Shown: piece by piece, positions 43,216 through 50,642 of the stretch
Layout: each line of letters opens with the position of its first letter
Position numbering within the stretch: position 1 is the stretch's first letter
Assembly (NCBI GenBank): GCA_045580875.1
Contig: JAZNOP010000005.1
Span: 1 to 64,000, forward strand
Direction: 5' to 3'
Source of the DNA: SIG598 sp045580875
Lineage (GTDB): Bacteria; Bacillota; Clostridia; Oscillospirales; Acutalibacteraceae
DNA: 64,000 nucleotides
Notes under the pieces: generated by a model
Databases searched by the model: none
What the model was told of the DNA's origin: nothing
The model's input: only the letters and a program-made list of their open reading frames with translations
Translations under genes and position numbers: made by a program

Positions 43216-44811
43216 TCAGCGGATTTCCGGTCGAAGCTTCACAAGCTCATCACGGCTCATGCTGTCCGAAGAAATGGAAATATATCTGTCTCGATAATGC
43301 GTTGTCACACCATCCTTGGTGACATCATATTCCATATACATTTCATTTGAATTGGCTGCAACTGATGTTCTGGACGATGCAGGCGCAAAGGCAAGCAGAC
43401 CGTCATTGAACTCATAGGAGCCGGACTTTTTTGATTCGTCAATGCACTCTGACATATCCTCGGAAAATGTAAAACGATATGTACGGTAGGCATTGTCCAG
43501 ACGGAAAATAGCATAGTAATAATCGAGTGTACCGTCAGCAATTGTATTTTTGACCGAATCACTCACAGGCTGACCGTCCGCGCCAAACTGCTGAGATACA
43601 CGTTCAGTCAGCAGCCACGTTCCAAGCATACCGTAGGTGGCGCTGATCTGAGAAGTTCCGGCAGTTGTTGTAGTGGTTATTATTGTAGCGTTTGTCATTA
43701 CCGAAGAATTATACTGAGGCAGGGCAACTGTGCCGTTTTCTATAGCTTCGGCATAAACAACAATGGCATCGTCACTTGCAGGCTCATCGAATACTCTGAG
43801 AAGAGCATATTCAACATAGCAGGGAGAACCGTTGATATCAAAGGTGTCATATACGCACATATATGATCCGCTGAGCACAACTGAAGGAGCTGAGGTGCCG
43901 CCAATGATGAGCGGACCGGAATATACATTTGAAGCATAGGAATAAGTCAGCTTTTCGTGTGTAAGCACAGCGGCTGCGCTGCCGGAGCAGCGGTCAAGCT
44001 CACCTGCGTTGAAGCTGTAGAACTGAAGCGGAATAGAGTGGGTATAATGCTGACCGCCGGTAATCGTGTTGGTGGCAAGATCCTGAATGTAATATGAGCA
44101 GAGTACCCAGGTACCGTGCAGCGCGTCAAGCACCGGCTCACCGTCAGGCTGGATATTCTCAGCGTTGTCAGATGGTTCAGAGCTTTCATAATCGTCAGGA
44201 GCATTGACATCGCTTGCGGACAAAGTGGGAAGAGCTCCGCCGATCAGGTCAGTGACCATGCCGGGAAGATCAAAATATATTGCAGCAAAGGCGAGTGCCA
44301 TGAATGCAAACCATACGAGCAGAGCGGTGACCGTGCCGCTTGAGATTTTCTTTTCCGCCTCAGCGGCTGCAGCTTCTTCCTCCGGAGAAGAAACTGCTTC
44401 TGTCAGATCTGCTTCGGAGGTGTCATTCTCCTGAGGCTGAGAGCTGTTCATACCGTAAGGCTGCATGCCGTATTGCTGCTGATTTACAGTGCTGTAGGGC
44501 TGGGCGCCGTACTGCGGCTGGCTGTTGACACTGTAAGGCTGCATACCATACTGTGACTGCTGACCACCAGAATAAGGCTGAGCGCCGTAGGGCATCTGCT
44601 GAGGTCTGCCGGTACCGTAGGGCTGTGCGCTGTACTGCGGCTGACCACCGGGAGCATACTGCGGACGGCTGAACTGCTGCTGAGGGTTATACTGACCGGC
44701 TCCGGGAACATACTGCGGAGCTGCCGGTGCAGCCGGAGTGAACGGTGTTGAACAGAACTGACATTCGCGCATGGAATCAGGCGAGCTGTTTCCGCATACA
44801 GGACATATCAT
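43216..44811 (-). CDS. Zinc-ribbon, low-complexity, single-pass membrane protein
   Basis: 531 residues; AAGGGGG precedes the ATG. The N-terminus is a zinc ribbon (CPVC at 3-6, CQFC at 17-20). Residues about 27-130 are a Gln/Tyr/Pro/Gly-rich tract built from degenerate QYGAQPYS / QYGMQPY units. A membrane helix lies near 163-182, followed by an external domain of about 320 residues that I do not recognise, containing two lipocalin-like or beta-rich stretches starting HGTWVLCSYYI and LGTWLLTERVS. The two similar starts suggest an internal duplication. Function unknown. Confidence 0.7.
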   Translation of the reverse strand: MICPVCGNSSPDSMRECQFCSTPFTPAAPAAPQYVPGAGQYNPQQQFSRPQYAPGGQPQYSAQPYGTGRPQQMPYGAQPYSGGQQSQYGMQPYSVNSQPQYGAQPYSTVNQQQYGMQPYGMNSSQPQENDTSEADLTEAVSSPEEEAAAAEAEKKISSGTVTALLVWFAFMALAFAAIYFDLPGMVTDLIGGALPTLSASDVNAPDDYESSEPSDNAENIQPDGEPVLDALHGTWVLCSYYIQDLATNTITGGQHYTHSIPLQFYSFNAGELDRCSGSAAAVLTHEKLTYSYASNVYSGPLIIGGTSAPSVVLSGSYMCVYDTFDINGSPCYVEYALLRVFDEPASDDAIVVYAEAIENGTVALPQYNSSVMTNATIITTTTTAGTSQISATYGMLGTWLLTERVSQQFGADGQPVSDSVKNTIADGTLDYYYAIFRLDNAYRTYRFTFSEDMSECIDESKKSGSYEFNDGLLAFAPASSRTSVAANSNEMYMEYDVTKDGVTTHYRDRYISISSDSMSRDELVKLRPEIR

Positions 44812-44937
44812 TAATTTGTCCCCCTTTTCTTCAAGCGTTTGCTGGTGATTGATTTTGGTCTGCAGTGTTCATGCTGAATACTGTCAGTGGAAATGGAATA
44901 AAAAACCATGAAGGCGAATAGAATGCATTGAAATACG

Positions 44938-45231
44938 TTATACAAATATGATCAGCAGGGTGATGACGATAACCTGCACTATGAATATTGCAGGAATTCC
45001 AACCATAAATTTGAGGTGCTGTGTTTTATGGCGTATTTTTCGCATGGTCAGATACATGGCTACAGATCCGCCCATAGCAGCGATAATAAGTAATGTGCGT
45101 TCAGGGACGCGGCGTTTCTTTTTTGCTGATTCTCCGTTGTGAACAGCCAGCTTCTTATCGTGGATTGTTACAAAGCAGGCAAAGATGCTGATTACTGCGA
45201 GATAGACCAGAAAAATCCAGAGACCGGGCAT
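44938..45231 (-). CDS. DUF1294 membrane protein
   Basis: 97 residues from the ATG at 45231, nine bases after GGAGG. Three hydrophobic helices with the family pattern RRVPERTLLIIAAMGGSVA and a terminal hydrophobic helix. DUF1294 proteins are small inner-membrane proteins of unknown role. Longer in-frame starts upstream have no ribosome site. Confidence 0.75.
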   Translation of the reverse strand: MPGLWIFLVYLAVISIFACFVTIHDKKLAVHNGESAKKKRRVPERTLLIIAAMGGSVAMYLTMRKIRHKTQHLKFMVGIPAIFIVQVIVITLLIIFV

Positions 45232-45408
45232 AATTGGCTTCCTCCTGTGCATGAATTTGTGATATTGCAAAATAATTGTATTTGATGTAATATGACATAA
45301 AAGATGTCTTAAGCGGACCAAAGAAGCGATTATTATAGAAATTTATTATAACATACATAAAAACATAAATAAATACAAAAATATATTTTTTATGAAAAGG
45401 TATCGATT

Positions 45409-46728
45409 ATGAATAGAAAGAATAAATCGGCAGGATTGGTTGTTGTTATATGCATTCTGGCTGTTACAGTGACAGCTATGTGCCTTAGCGTTGTATCAGC
45501 AGTGTCACAGCGCAGACAGCGCGGAGAGCTTCAGCCTGTGATTCTGTATATAGGCGAGGATACGCAGAGCATCGCGGAAAGTTCGCAGCAGGAATTTATT
45601 GTTCCTGACGAAGAGAATACACCGGATTACGTTGTTCTCAGGGAAGAGACTGAGATGCGGGCGATATGGGTTCCGTATTATTCGCTTTATGATGTAGATA
45701 AGGCAATGATCGAACAGATTGTTGCTGACTGTAAATCAATGGGCGCAAACTCAATAATTTTCCATGTCCGCCCGTTTGGTGATGCTTTTTACAATTCAGC
45801 TATATATCCGTGGTCGCATTATATTACCGGAACACAGGGTGAAGATCCCGGTAACGGATTTGACCCTCTTCAGTATGCTATAGACTGTGCACACGCAAAC
45901 GGAATGCAGCTTCATGCGTGGGTAAATCCGCTCAGAATACAGATGACGGGCGGAAAGATTCCGGCAGAGCTGTCGCAGGATAATCCGTATACAGTTTTCC
46001 GTACCGATAACGATGCATCAAATGATCTGTGGGTAGTGGATTACAATGACGGAAAATTCTACAATCCGGGCGAAGAGGGCGCGCGTAAGCTGATTATCGA
46101 TGGAATGGCAGAGATAGCTGCAAATTACAATGTCGACGGACTTCACTGGGACGACTATTTTTATCCGGCAAATGACGATAGCTTTGACGACAGCATTTCA
46201 TATCAGAATTATCTGAATGCCGGAGGAACGAAAACACTTATAGAATGGCGAACAGAGAATATAAATTCTCTTGTAAGCGGTACATACAATAAAATCAAGG
46301 CTGTCAACAGCAACTGCGTGTTTGGCATCAGTCCGGCAGGAAATATAAATAACTGCCTGCTTATGGGCGCCGATGTGTATGAATGGGGCAGTGTCAGCGG
46401 TTATGTCGATTATATCTGCCCTCAGGTATATTGGTCATTTGACAGCGAAGTGGCTCCATTTGTACAGCGCTGTCACGCATGGCGTGAGCTTGTTACAGCG
46501 GAAGATGTTGATTTTTATATCGGTCTTGCGCTCTATAAAGCAGGAACTGATGCTGACAACGGTCTGTGGCTCAGCGACAGTACGATCATTGCAGACCAGA
46601 TTGAATACATACGCAGTCAGAATATAGATACCGACGGATTTATGATATTCTCTTATGAGGATCTTTTCAGGGAGAGTGCAGCAGAGGCGGTTGCTGAAAT
46701 GAAGGAAGAGATTCTCGGTTTAGCCTGA
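45409..46728 (+). CDS. GHL10 (DUF187) family glycoside hydrolase-like protein
   Basis: 439 residues: N-terminal membrane helix (about 7-30), then a TIM-barrel of the GHL10/YngK type starting MRAIWVPYYS (about 84) with NSIIFHVRPFGDAFY, HAWVNPLRI, GLHWDDYFYP and VDYICPQVYW. The Asp-Asp in HWDDYF sits where the family has its acidic catalytic residue. Such proteins probably act on cell-surface or wall glycans. Single gene, followed by a terminator. Confidence 0.87.
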   Translation: MNRKNKSAGLVVVICILAVTVTAMCLSVVSAVSQRRQRGELQPVILYIGEDTQSIAESSQQEFIVPDEENTPDYVVLREETEMRAIWVPYYSLYDVDKAMIEQIVADCKSMGANSIIFHVRPFGDAFYNSAIYPWSHYITGTQGEDPGNGFDPLQYAIDCAHANGMQLHAWVNPLRIQMTGGKIPAELSQDNPYTVFRTDNDASNDLWVVDYNDGKFYNPGEEGARKLIIDGMAEIAANYNVDGLHWDDYFYPANDDSFDDSISYQNYLNAGGTKTLIEWRTENINSLVSGTYNKIKAVNSNCVFGISPAGNINNCLLMGADVYEWGSVSGYVDYICPQVYWSFDSEVAPFVQRCHAWRELVTAEDVDFYIGLALYKAGTDADNGLWLSDSTIIADQIEYIRSQNIDTDGFMIFSYEDLFRESAAEAVAEMKEEILGLA

Positions 46729-46754
46729 TATAACCAAGCAGATAATCAAACGTA

Positions 46755-46791
46755 AAGACCTGACAGATTTGAGACTGTCGGGTCTTTTTTT
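46755..46791 (+). terminator. Terminator after the GHL10 gene
   Basis: AAGACCTGACAG pairs with CTGTCGGGTCTT with one mismatch, followed by a run of T. Confidence 0.85.
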
Positions 46792-46819
46792 GATCTGAAA
46801 AATTTTACGGACAGACTAC

Positions 46820-46848
46820 TTGACAAAACATAGTAGCGGTGATATACT
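46820..46848 (+). promoter_or_regulatory. Promoter and likely operator of the padR gene
   Basis: Consensus -35 TTGACA (46820-46825), 17-base spacer, -10 TATACT (46843-46848). CTACT (46816-46820) and AGTAG (46832-46836) form an inverted repeat with 11-base spacing around the -35, a plausible site for autorepression by PadR. Confidence 0.65.
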
Positions 46849-46889
46849 CAGTTCAACAATTATGCAATACCGAGTAGTGAGGTGAGAAT

Positions 46890-47213
46890 ATGGATGATAC
46901 ACAGCTTCTCAAAGGTATCCCCCAGGGCGGGATTCTCTCGGTTATCAGCAGAGGGGAGACCTACGGATATGAAATTCTATCCGTGCTCAATGAAAAAGGC
47001 TTTGAAAATCTGATTGAAGGAACTCTTTATCCGGTACTGACGCGGCTGGAGAAAAAGGGTCTTGTCTCAAGCCGTATGGGCAAATCTCCGCTCGGCCCGT
47101 CACGCAAATATTTCTCAATTACTTCAGCGGGTCAGGAATATCTTGCCGGCTTTATTGAGAATTACAGAAGAATAACTGATATAGCACAGAAAATACTGAT
47201 TGAAGAGGAGTAA
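46890..47213 (+). CDS. PadR-family transcriptional regulator
   Basis: 107-residue winged-helix repressor. TYGYEILSVLNEKG and EGTLYPVLTRLEKKGLV are the conserved PadR core (about 23-57), followed by the wing SPLGPSRKYFSITSAG. It is six bases ahead of a DUF1048-type membrane protein gene. This pairing is common in Firmicutes, where PadR represses its own operon in response to membrane-active agents. Confidence 0.92.
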   Translation: MDDTQLLKGIPQGGILSVISRGETYGYEILSVLNEKGFENLIEGTLYPVLTRLEKKGLVSSRMGKSPLGPSRKYFSITSAGQEYLAGFIENYRRITDIAQKILIEEE

Positions 47214-47219
47214 TGGAAA

Positions 47220-48344
47220 ATGAACATTCCGGTAAGTTACATTGAGACAAAAAATACCCTCAGGGGAGAGTATCTTGAAGTATTTGAACAGATTGAAAGC
47301 TATTGTACAACAAAGCTTATGACAGAGCAGGAGCTTGACGACAGGATGACTTATCTGCTTGATATATTTGCAGAAGCACAGGCGAATAATGTGCCCGTAA
47401 GAAGCGTAACCGGTGATGATATCAAGCAGTTCTGCGGGGATTTTCTCAGTGACTGCAGCTGGCGCAGCCTTTTCGGATATATTGCGCAGGTTCTGAAAAG
47501 GATATCGTGGGTAACCGTATTCCTTCTGGGTATTACCGTTGTCTGTGAACTGATAAGTGGAAACATTAATGCAGCAGACGTTCTCATGAACAATTCAAAA
47601 GCGGCTTCATGGCTTGCTGTAGGTGTCACAGCCGGTGTACTTATGCAGCTTGCAGCCGGACTTATCATCAGAAGTTTTATTTTCAAGGCAAAGAAATACC
47701 GTAGTATATACAGCAAAATGGTAAATGGTACGATCTGGACTGCCGGAATTGCCGCTGTTATTGTATTCAGTTTTTCGGAACTGACTCTGCCTGTTTCCGA
47801 TGCGGCAGTGCTGGTGCTTTCTGTTCTGTATCTTGCAGGTTATTACGTGGTACGCGGTATACTTAACCAAAAGAACGGTCACAGGTTCTTCTATGACGGC
47901 TCGCAGAAGCAGCGTACTACCTTCGGGCAGCAGGTCGTTACCTCAATGGTAGGCGAGTTTCGCCGCGATTATGATAAGAAAAACGAGAGACTTGCAAGAA
48001 AAGGAAAGCCTCTGATGTCTCAGGAAGACTATCTTGCAAAGACTGTCAAGGATACAAAAGCGGCTAAAATATCAACAATTGTGAGCTTTGGACTGATTGC
48101 GGCAGGATACATATCGAGCATCATATCTGTAGCGGCAGATTCGGCTCCGGCAGACACATTGTTTTATGCAGCTACAATGGTTATTGTACTTGTGATTTTG
48201 TATTTTGTCATATTTTATCCGCTTGTAGTGTATCCTTATCTTATACGTAAGAAGTTCTTCGGAATACTTGAAAAAAGCGGTAAAAATCTGTTTGACAAGG
48301 ATGCGTATGATTGTATTGCAAAATACTATGAAGATGCCGAATAA
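47220..48344 (+). CDS. DUF1048-type membrane protein
   Basis: 374 residues. The N-terminal 80 residues are soluble and resemble DUF1048 (EYLEVFEQIESYC, ELDDRMTYLLDIFAEAQ, DDIKQFCGDFL), followed by about six membrane helices in two groups (about 92-210 and 285-345) with a basic cytoplasmic loop between. It is the target gene of the adjacent PadR regulator. The family is sometimes linked to antimicrobial-peptide stress; no enzymatic motif is visible. Confidence 0.75.
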   Translation: MNIPVSYIETKNTLRGEYLEVFEQIESYCTTKLMTEQELDDRMTYLLDIFAEAQANNVPVRSVTGDDIKQFCGDFLSDCSWRSLFGYIAQVLKRISWVTVFLLGITVVCELISGNINAADVLMNNSKAASWLAVGVTAGVLMQLAAGLIIRSFIFKAKKYRSIYSKMVNGTIWTAGIAAVIVFSFSELTLPVSDAAVLVLSVLYLAGYYVVRGILNQKNGHRFFYDGSQKQRTTFGQQVVTSMVGEFRRDYDKKNERLARKGKPLMSQEDYLAKTVKDTKAAKISTIVSFGLIAAGYISSIISVAADSAPADTLFYAATMVIVLVILYFVIFYPLVVYPYLIRKKFFGILEKSGKNLFDKDAYDCIAKYYEDAE

Positions 48345-48374
48345 AAATTAAGAGTGAGCAAGTGTAAAATTTAT

Positions 48375-48405
48375 AGCCCGGCAGGGGATACCTGCCGGGC
48401 TTTTT
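48375..48405. terminator. Terminator after the PadR operon
   Basis: AGCCCGGCAGG pairs with CCTGCCGGGCT around GGATA, followed by TTTTT. It also lies just past the end of the convergent 52-residue gene. Confidence 0.85.
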
Positions 48406-48439
48406 GCAGCCGCATAATTGCAGTTACAAAATCAGATTG

Positions 48440-48598
48440 TTAGCAGCCGCAGCCGCAACCGTTGTTGTAGTTGGTGCAGCCGTTGCCGCGATTGTCATAG
48501 TCATTGCCGCAGCAGAAAGTACCGTTCTGGCTCAGAAGGAATACGATGACCAGAATGAGAACCCATGTGCAGCTGTTGCCGCCGAAAAGACAGTTCAT
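48440..48598 (-). CDS. 52-residue cysteine-rich membrane protein, possible CtsR-regulon member
   Basis: Small gene on the minus strand with a near-perfect ribosome site (AAAGGAGGTGA) before the ATG at 48598. The protein opens MNCLFGGNSCTW, has one hydrophobic helix (about 11-23) and a Gly/Asn tail with eight cysteines in all (3, 10, 29, 30, 41, 48, 50, 52), ending GCGCGC. Tiny Gly/Cys membrane proteins of this kind are frequent but unannotated in Clostridia. A CtsR-type operator lies 73 bases upstream. The overlapping Ala/Val-rich frame on the plus strand is its antisense shadow. Confidence 0.7.
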   Translation of the reverse strand: MNCLFGGNSCTWVLILVIVFLLSQNGTFCCGNDYDNRGNGCTNYNNGCGCGC

Positions 48599-48664
48599 GT
48601 CGTTTCACCTCCTTTGGTGTGGGTTACAATACATACTATGACAGATGCGCAGAAGTGTTACATT

Positions 48665-48687
48665 GGTCAAAGTCAAACAAAGTCAAA
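48665..48687 (-). promoter_or_regulatory. CtsR-type operator upstream of the cysteine-rich gene
   Basis: On the plus strand AGTCAAA-CAA-AGTCAAA (48671-48687) matches the CtsR heptad consensus RGTCAAA-NAN-RGTCAAA exactly, with a further overlapping GGTCAAA at 48665. On the minus strand the repeat provides a -35 TTGACT (48686-48681) with a weak -10 TGTAAC 18 bases later, so a bound repressor would cover the promoter of the 52-residue gene. Confidence 0.7.
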
Positions 48688-49044
48688 AATTACTGTAACT
48701 GTCTACTTGGCACTGACAAAAAGTTCTACTAATACTGACAAAATTTCGAAAAGAGAAAAAGGCGAGGTAAAAGTGGTAAGGAAGCCGGCAAAGAGAGCTG
48801 GTGTAGGGGAGAGAGGCGAGGACGAAGAAAGGCGGACAAAGTTGCGATGGAGAGATTGAGTGTGAGAGTGTGTATGGAGATTATCCGTAGATGTGTTGGA
48901 TATTTAGCGATTGAATATCCGGTGAATATCCGGCGAATGTCCGGGTAAATCTTCGTTTATATCGCCGCACTTGTAAAAATTCAATCCAAAGTCCTTAAAA
49001 AAGAGTTTAAGAACAGGGTGTAAGTCTTGTATATATAAGTGAGG
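48688..49044. other. Non-coding interval, no gene recognised
   Basis: Purine-rich on the plus strand at 48770-48870 (GAAGGAAG-, GGCGAGG-type runs) and with short ATCCGG / TCTTCG motifs at 48915-48960 that recur in degenerate form at 49790-49990. No open frame with a ribosome site was found on either strand. Confidence 0.5.
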
Positions 49045-49170
49045 GCTCTCAATACAGAGCAGGCTCCCTAAAAGATTTAGCCCCTTATGGGGCAATCCGA
49101 TTTCCGCCCAACAGTGGGCAAAAACCGAGAGCCTATCCTGTTGTCGTGAGTAGGATAGGCTCGTTTTTTT
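49045..49170 (+). ncRNA. Candidate structured RNA 1 ending in an intrinsic terminator
   Basis: Four hairpins in series: GCTCT/AGAGC (49045-49060), GCCCC-TTAT-GGGGC (49080-49093), GCCCA/TGGGC (49106-49119) and a perfect 11-bp stem GAGCCTATCCT / AGGATAGGCTC (49129-49162) followed by seven T. A TATATA box lies just upstream at about 49030. The terminator stem is also used from the other side by the 47-residue gene. No known RNA class recognised; direction and 5' end are inferred. Confidence 0.45.
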
Positions 49171-49312
49171 ATTTGCGAGATGTCTTTTCGGAGTTTAATT
49201 TTTCGATTGGCTTGGCCGCATATTCGTCAAGTAATCCGAAGAAATCCTTGATGAAGCCGACTGCGTATCTCAGCATTTTGACAATGTCGCCAAAGCCGAA
49301 ATTATCGTCCAT
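49169..49312 (-). CDS. 47-residue amphipathic peptide with a sequestered ribosome site
   Basis: Small gene on the minus strand, ATG at 49312 preceded by GGGAGGAG. The peptide reads MDDNFGFGDIVKMLRYAVGF and continues IKDFFGLLDEYAAK, ending in a charged Lys/Glu tail. Hydrophobic residues 10, 11, 13, 14, 17, 18, 20, 21, 24, 25, 27, 28, 31 fall on one face of a helix, as in membrane-active peptides. It ends at the 49129-49162 terminator. No family recognised; possibilities include a stress peptide, a bacteriocin-like peptide or a type I toxin. Confidence 0.6.
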   Translation of the reverse strand: MDDNFGFGDIVKMLRYAVGFIKDFFGLLDEYAAKPIEKLNSEKTSRK

Positions 49313-49323
49313 AGCTCTCACTC

Positions 49324-49386
49324 CTCCCTATGTACCGACCCCAAGAACATTGTCATATCCTGAGGGTCGTTAGTATGTATAGGGAG
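49324..49386 (-). promoter_or_regulatory. Ribosome-site-sequestering leader hairpin of the 47-residue gene
   Basis: ATAGGGAG at 49379-49386 and CTCCCTAT at 49324-49331 are exact reverse complements, and CGACCC (49336-49341) pairs with GGGTCG (49364-49369) inside. In the minus-strand mRNA the 3' arm of the outer 8-bp helix is the ribosome site of the gene starting at 49312. The fold would shut off translation until melted or bound. Confidence 0.6.
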
Positions 49387-49434
49387 CACAATGCTTATCC
49401 TGTTTGAGAAACTCTTAGTCCTCGAGTTTCGGTT

Positions 49435-49563
49435 CTCGGTTTACAACACCGAGCTCTGAAATAACGCTATATGCGGTAGGGTACGACGGTAACCCAAAGT
49501 CTCCGTCCGCATAGCAGGCTGCGTTATGCCTGTAGCCACTCCTATGGGGTGGCTTTTCTTTTT
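49435..49563 (+). ncRNA. Candidate structured RNA 2 ending in an intrinsic terminator
   Basis: A hairpin CTCGGT/ACCGAG (49435-49453) is followed by a three-helix nested fold: ATAACGC (49461-49467) with GCGTTAT (49521-49527), TATGCGG (49470-49476) with CCGCATA (49507-49513), and GGGT (49479-49482) with ACCC (49492-49495). A terminator AGCCAC/GTGGCT (49534-49554) with a T-rich tail ends it. The 5' end may reach back across 49324-49386, which would make it antisense to the leader of the 47-residue gene. Class unknown. Confidence 0.55.
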
Positions 49564-49789
49564 GCTCTGAATCACCTTCATATATCCGACTATCTTGCGG
49601 AGTATCGCTGGTCTTTCATAATCTACGCCCCATTCTTTCTCATTCTTTAAAACACAAAAAGAGCACTGGATAACGAAGAACAAAGCGTTAAGCAGAACTC
49701 TATGAAGGTGTAGTATTGTTGTATTGTTGTAAGGAGTTGGGTGTTAATGTGTGGGTTGGTGTATCGTAGATTGGGCGGGTTCTTACTTG

Positions 49790-49990
49790 AAAACTTCTCG
49801 TATATCCGCAGATTGTGACGGCTTAATCTTCGGATGTTTCTCGTAGATTAGCCGGATTTTGCCTGATTTTCGTCGAGTCTTCGTTGTGTTTTTGCCGAAT
49901 CTACGCCGGATATTTGTCTTAATCTACGTTGTGTGTCCGCTGGCCTATTCGTGGGGCGCCGGCTAAATCTGCGTATGAAATCGTGTGAAT
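49790..49990. repeat. Field of degenerate CGnAGATT / CCGGAT-type short repeats
   Basis: On the minus strand variants of CGTAGATTAAG recur at irregular 15-40 base intervals: CGCAGATTTAG, CGTAGATTAAG, CGTAGATTCGG, CGAAGACTCG, CGAAGATTAAG, CTGCGGATA. Related fragments occur at 48915-48960 on the other side of the two RNAs. There is no open frame and no conserved spacer, so it is not CRISPR. It may be a decayed repeat array or a protein-binding region. Confidence 0.4.
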
Positions 49991-50048
49991 CTTGGTCTGC
50001 CTGCTTTAGAATTTCTTGACAGTAGGAAATTTACAATATCAATTACTA

Positions 50049-50102
50049 TTGACAAATTGCAAAAGCTGGATTAAAATATAGTCAAGGTCAAAGAAAGTCA
50101 AA
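50049..50102 (+). promoter_or_regulatory. Promoter and CtsR operator of the ctsR-mcsA-mcsB-clpC operon
   Basis: -35 TTGACA (50049-50054), 17-base spacer, -10 TAAAAT (50072-50077). GGTCAAA-GAA-AGTCAAA (50086-50102) fits the CtsR consensus exactly and is followed by a third GTCAAAA. The operator covers the start site, so CtsR represses its own operon until heat inactivates it. Confidence 0.88.
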
Positions 50103-50143
50103 GTCAAAATTGACTGATGTAATTACAGGAAGGGGAGTTCAAA

Positions 50144-50596
50144 ATGACACTGAGCGAACTTGTAACCCAGACAATTCTTGAAATGATTGATGCATCGGAC
50201 GGTGCAGCAGAAATACAGCGCAACGAGCTTGCGGCAATGCTTGGGTGTGTTCCGAGTCAGATAAGTTATGTAATAACATCACGGTTTACTCCGGAGCATG
50301 GCTATACAGTAGAGAGTCGCAGGGGAGGCGGTGGTTGTATTCGTATAACGCGAATCAGCCATGACAATACATCAAACACCGTAATGCATATAGTTAATGG
50401 TATAGGAGCTCGTCTTGATTTCCAGACAGCCCGCGTGATTGTCAACGACCTGACAGCGCGCCGGGTAATCTCTCCGGATATCGGCAGGATAATACTTGCG
50501 GCAAGTGCTGATAATTGCTACAGGGAGTGTACTCCGGAGCAGAGAGACCGCATCAGGGCGGCAATTTTCAAACAAATGCTTATCAATGCGATTTAA
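50144..50596 (+). CDS. ctsR: CtsR class III heat-shock repressor
   Basis: 150 residues. Winged helix with RNELAAMLGCVPSQISYVI and the conserved FTPEHGYTVESRRGGGGCIRI wing, whose Gly-rich tip (RGGGG) is the heat sensor of CtsR. The C-terminal dimer domain follows. Represses clp genes by binding RGTCAAA repeats. First gene of the operon, with its own operator in front and a second matching operator 1.4 kb upstream before the cysteine-rich gene. Confidence 0.95.
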   Translation: MTLSELVTQTILEMIDASDGAAEIQRNELAAMLGCVPSQISYVITSRFTPEHGYTVESRRGGGGCIRITRISHDNTSNTVMHIVNGIGARLDFQTARVIVNDLTARRVISPDIGRIILAASADNCYRECTPEQRDRIRAAIFKQMLINAI

Positions 50597-50642
50597 GTGC
50601 AGATAAACAATCAATACTTATTTATGATATGGGGGGTTATAT

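Noticed and set aside
48404..48859. 151-residue Ala/Val-rich open frame on the plus strand
   Set aside because: It is the antisense of the 52-residue cysteine-rich gene and then runs through the CtsR operator and a purine-rich stretch. No ribosome site; composition is an artefact of the Gly/Cys/Asn codons opposite.
49441..49683. 80-residue open frame on the minus strand
   Set aside because: It lies across the nested helices and terminator of candidate RNA 2, has no ribosome site, and the encoded sequence looks random.
49790..49990. Possible CRISPR array
   Set aside because: Repeat units are short, degenerate and unevenly spaced, with no constant-length spacers and no cas genes nearby.
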